A program made the translations under genes and the position numbers. From Wocania arenilitoris (lineage in GTDB: Bacteria; Bacteroidota; Bacteroidia; Flavobacteriales; Flavobacteriaceae): a DNA stretch of 64,000 nucleotides. The notes below the pieces were generated by a model. That model saw only the letters and a program-made list of their open reading frames with translations. It ran no database searches and was not told the origin of the DNA. Positions 45,409 to 54,600 of the stretch are shown piece by piece. Each line of letters opens with the position of its first letter. Position 1 is the first letter of the stretch. The stretch covers positions 128,932 through 192,931 of the forward strand of contig NZ_JAKKDU010000002.1 of NCBI RefSeq assembly GCF_021728535.1. Direction: 5' to 3'.

Positions 45409-47781
45409 ATGGATATTAATGATAACCTAGAGTCGCCCTTAAAGCTTCAAGTTAGTTTTAATAAGCTACTTCAGCATTACGAAAAATTAGCTAAAAGTAG
45501 CGATGAGTTTATAACAGCTAAGGCTAAGCGTATATTAAAAACTGCTGATGCTTTTCCGGTTTTGCGTGAGGGTTTTAGTGATATATCTATACTAAACGAA
45601 AGGAAAAAAGAAATTGGCATAATTCTTCAAGATTCTTTTAGTCCAGTTTTAACCAATAACGAAATTAAAACAGCGTCTGTTCCTTTTCATAATCTAATTT
45701 TTAATTCATCTGAACGATTTAAAAACATTATAAGAAATGCTGGTGATGACTTTGAATTAGAAATTAAAAATATGCCAAAAGATGATAAGTACATTATTGC
45801 TTGTACTATCATTTTAAATTTTTGTTATGGATATAACTTAAATTTTAAGCGTCCGTTTTATTATGAAATTCCAGATGTAAATGGCATTACTCATTTTTAT
45901 AAAATATTATATAATGCCGATTTTACTGAGATAGTGCCAAATAAAAATGCGCCAAAAATAACTCAGAAAGACTATGATGAGTTGTTAGATAATTTTGAAA
46001 ATATTGAGCTTTGGAAAGAAAAATTTCCACCAAATAGTTACACCTTTAAAGGCTTTGTAATTTCAAATATTTTTGATGTTACAGATGATCAATCCATTTC
46101 TAATATAAAGTCTACACTTATTGGAGAAGATAAGCGTAAAGATGATGTCTTTATGGAAGGGTTTCAAGACATCTTTAGATCCCTTTTAGGAATAAACGAC
46201 CTTAAAGTTGGGTTTTCTATATACAACGAAGCGGATAGTGTTTTTGAACGTGTTTATGGTGTAGGAATGAAAAGTTTCCTTTTAGGAGATAAAGAGCTTT
46301 TAAGCTGTTCAGATTCGTTGTGTTCTTGGTCTTATAATAGGTTAATTAAAGAAAACAAATATTTTTCAGTTTCTGATGTTGATAAAATGTATAAAAAAGC
46401 AAAAGGTCATGCGCCTCATATTATTACATTACATCAACAAGGGATTAAAAGTGCCATATTTGCACCAATTGCTAATGAAGATGGATTAATGGGTGTTATA
46501 GAGATTGTATCTAATAAACCTCAAGTGCTTAATAGTATTAATGCTAATAAATTAGAAGATGTTATGCCGTTTATTATATCGGCAGTAGAACGCTCAAAAA
46601 ATGATGAGGAGAACTTAATAGAAGCAGTTATTCAAAAAGAGTGCACATCTATTCATCCAAGTGTACATTGGCGATTTGTAAAGGAAGCTAAAGATTACAT
46701 TAAGTCTGAGTTTAACGGAGAAAAAGCGATTTTTAAAAAGATAGCTTTTGATAATATTTACCCGCTTTATGGGCAAATTGATATTAAAGGATCTTCTGAA
46801 GCTCGTAATAAGGCAACAAGATTAGATTTAATGCTACAACTAAATACTGTAAAAAATATTTTTGAAAAAGTTTTAGAAATTGAACCTTTACCGATTTATG
46901 AGCAATATATTTTTCAAATCAATAAGTTTTTAAAAGGACTCAATACGCATTTTCAAGTAGATAGTGAGCAACAAATTTCAGGATTTTTTAAAGATGAAAT
47001 TGAACCCGTATTGAAGCATATTTATACTTTAAAAAGTGTAAAAGAAGATATTGATGCTTATTTTGAAAGTATTGATGATAAAGTAAATGTATTGTATAAT
47101 CATAGAAAAGATTACGATGAAACAATTGCCTTAATAAATAAAGAAATGGCTTCGCTTTTAGATAGAAAACAAGAAGAAGCTCAAGCCATGTATCCGCACT
47201 ATTTTGAGCGTTTTAAAACTGATGGAGTAGAGCATAATATGTATATTGGTGAGTCTATAACTAAAGAAGATAGTTTTAATCCTATTTACCTTTATAATTT
47301 AAGACTGTGGCAGTTACAGGTGATGTGCGAAATGGAAAATGCGTATTATCAAATGCAATCAGAGTTTCCTATTGCACTAGATGTAGCCTCTATGATTTTG
47401 GTATTTAATCAGCCTCTATCAATTAGCTTTAGAATGGATGAAAAGCAGTTTGATGTAGATGGTACTTATAACGCACGTTACGAGATTGTAAAAAAGCGTG
47501 TTGATAAAGCTTATATAAAAGGAACTAAAGAGCGTGTTACTCAAAAAGGTAAAATAAGTATTGTATATTCACAAAAGCAAGATGAAATAGAATATTTGAG
47601 ATATATCAAGTTTTTACAAGAAAAAAAGTACTTGGATACAGATATTGAAATTGTTGAATTACAAGATTTACAAGCAGTAACAGGACTTAAAGCTATAAGA
47701 GTAAATGTGCTTTATCATAAAAATGAAGATGATAAAGCGTTTTACACCTATGATGATTTAATGAAAGAGATAAAAGCTTAG
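45409..47781 (+). CDS. GAF-domain protein of unknown function
   Basis: The 790-residue cytosolic protein has no signal peptide or membrane segment. A GAF domain lies at about residues 250-400 (FMEGFQDIFRSLLGINDLKVGFSIYNEADSVFERVYG, then IKSAIFAPIANEDGLMGVIEIVSN). The other parts, about 240 N-terminal and 390 C-terminal residues, are helical and unassigned; there is no histidine kinase, cyclase, GGDEF or HTH signature. I prefer ATG 45409 (MDINDNLESPLK) to 45385, which overlaps the -10 box. A ligand-sensing role is implied by GAF. It ends 7 bp from the stop of the convergent HD-PycTM gene. Confidence 0.8.
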   Translation: MDINDNLESPLKLQVSFNKLLQHYEKLAKSSDEFITAKAKRILKTADAFPVLREGFSDISILNERKKEIGIILQDSFSPVLTNNEIKTASVPFHNLIFNSSERFKNIIRNAGDDFELEIKNMPKDDKYIIACTIILNFCYGYNLNFKRPFYYEIPDVNGITHFYKILYNADFTEIVPNKNAPKITQKDYDELLDNFENIELWKEKFPPNSYTFKGFVISNIFDVTDDQSISNIKSTLIGEDKRKDDVFMEGFQDIFRSLLGINDLKVGFSIYNEADSVFERVYGVGMKSFLLGDKELLSCSDSLCSWSYNRLIKENKYFSVSDVDKMYKKAKGHAPHIITLHQQGIKSAIFAPIANEDGLMGVIEIVSNKPQVLNSINANKLEDVMPFIISAVERSKNDEENLIEAVIQKECTSIHPSVHWRFVKEAKDYIKSEFNGEKAIFKKIAFDNIYPLYGQIDIKGSSEARNKATRLDLMLQLNTVKNIFEKVLEIEPLPIYEQYIFQINKFLKGLNTHFQVDSEQQISGFFKDEIEPVLKHIYTLKSVKEDIDAYFESIDDKVNVLYNHRKDYDETIALINKEMASLLDRKQEEAQAMYPHYFERFKTDGVEHNMYIGESITKEDSFNPIYLYNLRLWQLQVMCEMENAYYQMQSEFPIALDVASMILVFNQPLSISFRMDEKQFDVDGTYNARYEIVKKRVDKAYIKGTKERVTQKGKISIVYSQKQDEIEYLRYIKFLQEKKYLDTDIEIVELQDLQAVTGLKAIRVNVLYHKNEDDKAFYTYDDLMKEIKA

Positions 47782-47788
47782 AGTTACT

Positions 47789-48991
47789 TTAAACTCTACC
47801 TTGAATTTTAAAAGCTACTGCAAAAGAAATAACACTAATTATTATACCTATCATAAAAACGGTATAGGTTGTTCTTAATAAATTATATTTTGTATTTAGA
47901 ACTAAACCAAGGAAATATAAATCTTTAGTAAGAGACCCATATAGGTAATCTCGATCTTGCATCATTTCGTGCATTGCCCATTCAAATTCATCCAATTTCA
48001 TTTTATGAAAATTGCCAAAAAATAATAAATTCACTTTTTTATTGGCAACATCTTGTTTAGTGAATTTTCCTTTAGTAACGTTAGGTCTGGTAGCTAAAAC
48101 AGAAAGGACTATAGAAGTAACAGTAAATCCAGTAAAAATAACAGTTGGCCAAATAAGATAATCATTAGACGGGTTGTCTAATTTTGATACTAAATTAGAT
48201 AAAACTAATGATATAATAATGGCGTTAACTGACAATAAAATATTAGCTTTAGTATCTGCAATGTCGCTTAAAGTAATGTGATTTCTTAATGCTACTCTAA
48301 ACATGGTTTCAATACCTCGTTCTGGTAAAACTACTTTGTTTTTTTTAAACTTTAGCTCTTCTTTTTTATGTTTTAATTTAGAGCTTTCAAGTTTCAGCTT
48401 CTTTTGCATTTTAAGCAGTTGAGATAAATTTTTACCCTTTCCCTTGTCCCATAGACTAGAGGCTTCGTTGGTGTAAAACCTATGTTTAGTTGATAAAAAA
48501 TTAATGTTATCTTCAAGCCATTCATCTTCGGTTAAAGTTTTATCACATTTAAGCTCCCATTCTTTTCTAAGTAATTCAGCAATGTCAATATAATTTTTGC
48601 TTCCAATATGTGCGCAATCTGCATCTCTAATTATTTTTTCTAGTTGATTTTTAGGATTTTTATAATCCATCTTTGTTGCAAGAATTAAATCACACACAGA
48701 TTTAATATCGTCATCAGAAACGTTATACTCTTTTAAAAAATTAGTAGCTATAATAACACTTTCTACCTCATGGTTTTCAATTCCTTTAGTATAACCTGTA
48801 TCGTGAAACCATGTGGCTAATTTTAATGTGTTTTTTTGCGTGTCATCAAGTTGCGAAAGCTCAGCTAATTCATTGGCTTTTTCAACAACACGTTGTGTAT
48901 GTGCGAGATTATGATAGACAAAAGAGTTATCTAACTTTTCATTTAAAAAATTAATTACAAATTTTTCAGCTACTTCAATTAAAGTATTCAT
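47789..48991 (-). CDS. HD phosphohydrolase fused to PycTM (DUF5706) membrane effector domain
   Basis: Residues 1-190 form an HD domain with metal ligands His31 (HNLAHT), His63-Asp64 (FHDTGY) and Asp125 (RDADCAHIG), suited to hydrolysis of a nucleotide or phosphoester. A Lys/Glu-rich linker (about 195-230) leads to residues 232-395, which match the Pycsar effector TM domain: RNHITLSDIADTKANILLSVN, then paired membrane helices (about 248-267 and 280-300) and a last helix near 375-395. In Pycsar defence such domains perforate the membrane when cCMP or cUMP rises. No pyrimidine cyclase is encoded nearby; the only neighbour that could sense anything is the convergent GAF gene. The domain assignment is by motif recognition. 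Confidence 0.82.
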   Translation of the reverse strand: MNTLIEVAEKFVINFLNEKLDNSFVYHNLAHTQRVVEKANELAELSQLDDTQKNTLKLATWFHDTGYTKGIENHEVESVIIATNFLKEYNVSDDDIKSVCDLILATKMDYKNPKNQLEKIIRDADCAHIGSKNYIDIAELLRKEWELKCDKTLTEDEWLEDNINFLSTKHRFYTNEASSLWDKGKGKNLSQLLKMQKKLKLESSKLKHKKEELKFKKNKVVLPERGIETMFRVALRNHITLSDIADTKANILLSVNAIIISLVLSNLVSKLDNPSNDYLIWPTVIFTGFTVTSIVLSVLATRPNVTKGKFTKQDVANKKVNLLFFGNFHKMKLDEFEWAMHEMMQDRDYLYGSLTKDLYFLGLVLNTKYNLLRTTYTVFMIGIIISVISFAVAFKIQGRV

Positions 48992-49174
48992 ATTGGATGA
49001 ATGGTTTATTAAGTAAAAATACTAAACTTTATTAAACAATTTTATTTGTCGTAATTTATTGTTTTTCTTTCAACTATAAATACTTTTCATAATTGTAAGG
49101 AATTTGTATTTATTTCGACTACATTTAAGTTGAAAAAGCATATTTATTAATTTAACAAGGAAAGGACAAAAAGT

Positions 49175-49636
49175 ATGCTAACTTGGAAAGAATTAATAAA
49201 CTTTTCCGTAAAAGGAAATCCTACTCCAGATAAACGAGTAGAAAAAACAGAAGCCGAATGGCGGGCTCAATTAACTCCAGAGCAATTTAGAATTACAAGA
49301 CAAAAAGGTACTGAACGACCACATAGTGGTGCGCTTTGTAGTATCCATGAGGTTGGAAAGTATAATTGTGTATGCTGTGATACACCATTATTTGATTCTA
49401 CAATTAAATTTGAATCTGGTACTGGCTGGCCTAGTTTTACACAACCCATTAAAGAAAATGCTATTAAGTATGAAAGAGATACAGCTTTTGGTATGGTTCG
49501 CGTTGAGGTGATGTGTAATACTTGTGATGCGCATTTAGGACATGTTTTTCCAGATGGACCAGAACCTAGTGGTTTGCGATATTGCATCAATTCAGAATCT
49601 ATGATTTTAGATAAGGAGGCTGTAAATGACAACTAA
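49175..49636 (+). CDS. msrB: Peptide-methionine (R)-S-oxide reductase
   Basis: MsrB repairs methionine-R-sulfoxide. The 153-residue protein has the fold signature GTERPHSGALCSIHEVGKYNCVCCDTPLF, FESGTGWPSF, the second CxxC of the zinc site (MCNTCDAHLGHVFPDGP) and the catalytic cysteine in LRYCINS. No signal peptide is evident, so it is probably cytosolic. The SD-like AAGGAAAGGA precedes the ATG. Its end overlaps msrA by 11 bp. Confidence 0.96.
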   Translation: MLTWKELINFSVKGNPTPDKRVEKTEAEWRAQLTPEQFRITRQKGTERPHSGALCSIHEVGKYNCVCCDTPLFDSTIKFESGTGWPSFTQPIKENAIKYERDTAFGMVRVEVMCNTCDAHLGHVFPDGPEPSGLRYCINSESMILDKEAVNDN

Positions 49637-50165
49637 AAATTTTCAAATAGCCACTATAGGTGGCGGCTGTTTTTGGTGTACAGAAGCTGTATTTCAAGAA
49701 GTTAAAGGAGTAGAAAAAGTAGTATCGGGTTACTCAGGAGGAAATGTTCCAGGCCATCCAACATATCGTGAGATTTGTTCAGGGTTAACGGGTCATGCCG
49801 AGGTAATACAAATTACTTTTGATTCAAATGTAATCTCTTATGAAGATATTTTAGTCATTTTTATGACAACTCATGATCCAACAACTTTAAATCGACAAGG
49901 GGCAGATCAAGGTACACAATATCGTTCGGTAATTTATTATCATAATGAAGTGCAAAAAGAAATAGCTAAAATCGTGGTTAAGGAAGTTACTCCTTATTAT
50001 GAGAATGCTATTGTAACTGAAATTTTACCACTAGTTGTTTTTTATGAAGCCGAAAAAGAGCATCAGGATTATTACAGGAATAATCAAAATCAAGGCTATT
50101 GTAGTTTTGTGATAACTCCAAAACTAGCGAAGCTTAGAAAGCTACATGCAGATAAATTAAAGTAA
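49626..50165 (+). CDS. msrA: Peptide-methionine (S)-S-oxide reductase
   Basis: MsrA repairs methionine-S-sulfoxide. The catalytic GGGCFWCTEAVFQEV motif is near the N-terminus, followed by VVSGYSGG, TGHAEVIQITFD, FMTTHDPTTLNRQGADQGTQYRSVIYYH and the EKEHQDYYRNN block. The 179-residue length is standard. It overlaps msrB, and AAGGAGG seven bases before the ATG is a good Shine-Dalgarno. A decayed second msrA copy lies at 51018. Confidence 0.97.
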   Translation: MTTKNFQIATIGGGCFWCTEAVFQEVKGVEKVVSGYSGGNVPGHPTYREICSGLTGHAEVIQITFDSNVISYEDILVIFMTTHDPTTLNRQGADQGTQYRSVIYYHNEVQKEIAKIVVKEVTPYYENAIVTEILPLVVFYEAEKEHQDYYRNNQNQGYCSFVITPKLAKLRKLHADKLK

Positions 50166-50182
50166 TTAAAGAATGTTGTCAG

Positions 50183-50269
50183 TTCGAGTGATTTCGAGAT
50201 ATCGAAATCGTATCGAGAACGTTTAATAATGACTTCTCGATACAATTTTTCTTTGAAAAATCACTCGAA
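50183..50269 (+). repeat. Long two-stem hairpin repeat
   Basis: Outer arms TTCGAGTGATTT (50183-50194) and AAATCACTCGAA (50258-50269) and inner arms GTATCGAGAA (50210-50219) and TTCTCGATAC (50234-50243) are all perfectly paired. It occupies the msrA-redoxin gap and looks like a dispersed flavobacterial intergenic element. It may terminate or stabilise the msr transcript. Confidence 0.7.
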
Positions 50270-50296
50270 GAGACTAAAAAAAGAAAGGGCAATAAA

Positions 50297-50788
50297 ATGT
50301 CAAATCAAGCAGGACAAAAACAAGTATTTAAAGCTCCTGAATTTGATGTAAATCAATGGGTAGATGCCGCTGGAAATAAAATAGAAGCCGTAAAACTTTC
50401 AGACTTTAAAGGAAAGCTTAAAGTGGTGTATTGTTTTCAGCATTGGTGCCCTGGATGCCATAGCAAAGGTTTACCAGATTTAAAAAAAATGGTAGATGCT
50501 TTAAAGGATAACCATAAGGTTGTTTTTTTAGCATTACAAACTGTTTTTGAAGGTCATGATAAAAACACTTATGAGAAGATGGTTGAAACTCAAAAGCAGT
50601 ACGATTTAAAAATACCGTTTGGGCATGACTCAGGCAGTTATGGAAAATCAGGATCTAATATTATGTTTAATTATAAAACAGGAGGAACACCATGGTTTAT
50701 TTTTATTGATAAGCATGATAATGTAGTGTTTTCAGATTTACACTTAAACCCAGATAAGGCTATTGAGTTTTTAATAGAGGTGACATAA
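50297..50788 (+). CDS. Thioredoxin-like redoxin family protein
   Basis: The 163-residue protein has a thioredoxin fold with active site QHWCPGCHSKGLPDLKKM (CPGC) at about residues 50-54, the cis-Pro segment GGTPWFIFID and a strand VVFSDLHL. It resembles the AhpC/TSA-redoxin or TlpA type, but without a signal peptide. It follows the msrBA genes and precedes relics of a glutaredoxin, an MsrA and an OsmC protein, so it appears to be the surviving member of a peroxide/redox gene group. The reductant or substrate is unknown. Confidence 0.82.
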   Translation: MSNQAGQKQVFKAPEFDVNQWVDAAGNKIEAVKLSDFKGKLKVVYCFQHWCPGCHSKGLPDLKKMVDALKDNHKVVFLALQTVFEGHDKNTYEKMVETQKQYDLKIPFGHDSGSYGKSGSNIMFNYKTGGTPWFIFIDKHDNVVFSDLHLNPDKAIEFLIEVT

Positions 50789-50789
50789 T

Positions 50790-51039
50790 ATGATTTCAGA
50801 AATTAAACTTTATGGAGCCAAAAGTTGTCACAAAACCCAACATTATAGGATGTTTTTTGAAGCACATAATTTAAATTATGTGTTTATTAGAAGTTGAATA
50901 AAATAAAGACCATGCAGAAGAATTGCGTGGTCTTTATGAAAATAGAAAACTGAATTTTCCAACCATTACAATTGGTAATAAAAAATTGAGAAATCCATCG
51001 GATTTAGAATTAAATAAATGGATAGAAAAGATAAAATAG
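50790..51039 (+). pseudogene. Glutaredoxin-family relic
   Basis: The frame opens MISEIKLYGAKSCHKTQHYRM, a glutaredoxin-like beginning, but meets TGA after about 35 codons. Shifting frame restores KDHAEELRGLYENRKLNFPT and ITIGNKKLRNPSDLEL, the conserved cis-Pro and C-terminal part, up to TAG at 51039. At least one frameshift and a nonsense codon are needed to explain this. A sequencing error is possible, but the next two genes are damaged too. Confidence 0.8.
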
Positions 51040-51410
51040 TACTGGGTGGAGGCTGTCATTGGTGTACTGAAGCCGTTTTCAGTCATTAAGAGGCGTGGTA
51101 AAAGTAGAGTAAGGTTATGTGGCTTCAATGGGTGAAAATAATACATTTTCAGAATCAGTAATCATTCATTTTAACTCTGATGAAATTGAATTGCAAACCT
51201 TAATACAAATTTATTTGCATACTCATAAAAGTACTTCTGCACATTCTATGAGACATAAATACCGTTAAGCTGTTTACACTTTTACTAAAGAACAAGAAAT
51301 GAAGCAGAATCCATTTTAGAAAGTTTACAATTAGAGTTCAATAATAAAATTATCACAAGAGTTTACCCATTTTCAAAATTTAAAATATCACTCCGAACTT
51401 ATTGGGGGCT
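51018..51410 (+). pseudogene. Second msrA-like relic
   Basis: ATG 51018 starts MDRKDKIVLGGGCHWCTEAVF, an MsrA active-site motif with His in place of Phe, then stops. In other frames RGVVKV, GYVASMGENNTFSESVII and LHTHKSTSAHSMRHKYR continue an MsrA-like sequence, and RVYPFSKFK ends it, with several frameshifts and stops (near 51086, 51112, 51267, 51316). It overlaps the glutaredoxin relic by 22 bp, as genes of an operon would. Confidence 0.8.
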
Positions 51411-51625
51411 AAACTAGCCTACATTACTTATTCAAAAAAAAACAGTGACGATTTAATGCTTGATTTAGATGAGCAAAAACGTATAGATCATTTACAAAAG
51501 CGATTGGAATTTGTTGGAGATTAAATGATACTTAAAAAGCGAAACTCAAAGAGATTGCTTCAAAATGCCCTGTGCATAGAACCTTAATATCTGATACAAT
51601 AATTGAAACAGAAGTGATAAATTAA
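51405..51625 (+). pseudogene. OsmC-family 3' relic
   Basis: AYITYSKKNSDDLMLDLDE and HLQKRLEFVGD, followed after a stop and frameshift by KLKEIASKCPVHRTLISDT, match the end of OsmC-type peroxide-resistance proteins, where the CPVH cysteine is catalytic. The N-terminal half with the first catalytic cysteine is missing. It ends at TAA 51625. It is the third damaged redox gene in a row. Confidence 0.72.
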
Positions 51626-51677
51626 AATTATCTACTAAAATTGTATTTCTTATATTTAAAAGTTAATCCACCAATCT

Positions 51678-54600
51678 ATGAAATTTCAAAAATCAGCACT
51701 TTTAATATCCCTTATATTTCTTTTAAATGCGTGTGCAACTTATAAACCTCAGTACAAGGATACAAATTTTCAAACAACATTTCCAGATAAAAAAATAGCG
51801 CATTCGTTTTACCTTATTGGCGATGCTGGTGTTTCAGCGGATGCTAAATCCTCAGAAGCCGTTACTAGTTTTAAAAAAGAATTATCAAAGGCTTCCAAAA
51901 ACAGCACAGTTATTTTTCTAGGAGATAATATTTATCCTAAAGGTTTGCCAAAAAAGAGTGAAGAAGGTAGAGCTTTAGCAGAGAATCAATTGAATACTCA
52001 AATTAATGCAGTTAAAGATTTTAAAGGAGAAACCGTTTTTATTCCAGGAAATCATGATTGGTATAGCAATGGGTTAAAAGGCTTAAAACGACAAGAGAAA
52101 TATATTGAAGATGCGCTTGGTAAAAATACTTTTTTACCAGAAAATGGTTGCCCTATTGAGAAAATTGAGATTGCAAAAGATATAATTTTAATAGCTGTAG
52201 ATTCTGAGTGGTACATGACCGATTGGGGTAAACACCCAACCATAAATGACGATTGTGAGATAAAAACAAGAGCTAAGTTTTTTGATGAATTGGAAGGCGA
52301 AATAAAAAAAGCGCGCGGTAAAACAACCATTATTGCCATTCATCACCCTATGTTTACAAATGGATCTCATGGTGGGCAATATTCTTTTGGGAGTCATATG
52401 TCGCCACTACCTGTTTTAGGAACTTTAAAAAACCTGATTAGAAAAACTGGAGGTATTATAACTGTCGATAATCAAAATAGTAGGTACAACGAGTTTAGAA
52501 AACGTATCATTACATTATCCCAAGAAAACGACAAAACCATTTTTGTGTCTGGGCATGATCATAATTTACAATACATAGTTGAAGATAACTTGCCTCAAAT
52601 TGTAAGTGGTTCTGGATCTAAAATAAACTCAACACGTAATGTTGGTGGCGGCCAGTTTTCTTATGGTGCTTTTGGGTATGCACGATTAGATTTGTTTAAA
52701 GATGGTTCTTCGTATGTCCGTTTTTATGCTAATAATGAGGTGGTTTTTCAAACACAAGTGCTTAAAGAAGATGATAAAAAAGTCTTTAATACCTATCCTA
52801 CATCATATCCAACAGACAAAGTAGCGTCTATTTATACGGAAAAGGAAACTACAAAAGGAGGTCTTTACAAGATGTTTTGGGGTGATCGTTATCGCGAAGA
52901 TTTTAGTGCAAAAGTAAAAGCACCAACAGTAGATTTAGATACTTTATTTGGTGGTCTAACAGTAGTAAGGAAAGGTGGAGGGCATCAATCAAAGTCTCTG
53001 CGTTTAAAAGATAAAAAAGGGCGCGAATATGTTATGCGAGCACTTAGGAAAAATGCTATACAGTATTTGCAAGCAGTGGCGTTTAAAGAACAATATATTG
53101 AAGGGCAATTTGATGATACTTATACCGAAGGTTTGCTTTTGGATGTGTTTACAGGATCTCATCCGTACGCACCATTTACTATTGGAACTTTATCTGATGC
53201 TGTTGGCATATATCATACAAATCCAGTGTTGTATTATGTGCCAAAACAAAACGCATTAGGGCATTTTGCAAGTGAGTTTGGAAATGAGCTATATATGATT
53301 GAAGAACGCACAGATTCTGGTCATGGCAATAAAGCAAGTTTTGGTTTTTCAGATGAATTAATAAGTACAGATGATGTTTTAAAAAAGCTAAATAAAGATG
53401 AGGATTTTGTTTTAGATGAAGAAGCATACATCCGTGCAAGATTATTCGATATGCTTATAGGCGATTGGGACAGGCATGAAGACCAATGGCGTTGGGCAGA
53501 ATTCAAGAAAGATGGTAAAAAGATTTACAGACCAGTACCACGAGATAGAGACCAAGCATTTTCAATTATGGCAGATGGTGCTTTGTTAGGTTTAGCTACT
53601 AAAATTGTTCCGGCATTGCGTTTAATGCAAAGTTATGATGAGGAATTAAAGAGCCCAAAATGGTTTAATCTAGAGCCTTACCCTTTAGATATGGCGCTAA
53701 TAAATCAATCTGGAAAAGACGTTTGGAATGCTCAAGTAAAAAGAATTGTTGAAGGTTTAACAGATAATGTTATTGATGAAGCCTTTACAAATTTTCCTCC
53801 AGAAGTGAATCAAAATACAATTCAAGAGATTAAACAAAAGTTGATAGGAAGACGCTCAAATCTTCAAAAAATATCTGATGCTTATTACGAGCATGTTAAT
53901 AAATTTGCAGTAGTAAAGGGTACAAATAAAGATGATTGGTTTGATGTTGAACGTTTGCCAAATGGAGAAACTAAGGTAACCGCATATCGAATTAAAAAAG
54001 GTAAAAAGGCAGATGTGTTTCATACACGAACCTATTCTTGCGATTCTACTAAAGAAATTTGGATATATGGTTTAGATGATGATGACAGATTTGAAGTTTT
54101 TGGAAATGGAGACAAGCTTATTAAAGTTCGTATTATTGGAGGTCAGAATAACGATGTGTATAATGTTACCAATGGGAAGCGATTAAAAATATACGATCAT
54201 AAAACGAAAGAAAATCAATTCTTAACCAATAAAGGCAGTAAAAAATTGACTGATGATTATGAAACCAACGTGTACGATTATAAAAAGCTAAAAAACAGTT
54301 CAAATCAGTTTGTTCCTACTTTGGGAGCAAACCCGGATGATGGATTTAAAATAGGTTTTGTAAATACCATAACCAATTATGGTTTTGAACGTAATCCGTT
54401 TAGTTCTCAGCATACCATTTCGGCAGCATATTATTTCGCTACTAATGGTTTTGATGTTGGTTATTATGCTGAATTTGCAAATGTTGTAGGACATTGGAAT
54501 TTAGCTGTAGACACCAAATTTACAAGTCCAAATTACGCGGTTAACTTTTTTGGTTTTGGGAATGAAACTGTAAATCCTGAAGCAGAAGATGGCGATAATT

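Noticed and set aside
52052-52397. Open frames opposite the phosphoesterase domain
   Set aside because: They overlap a clear domain on the other strand and have no independent support.
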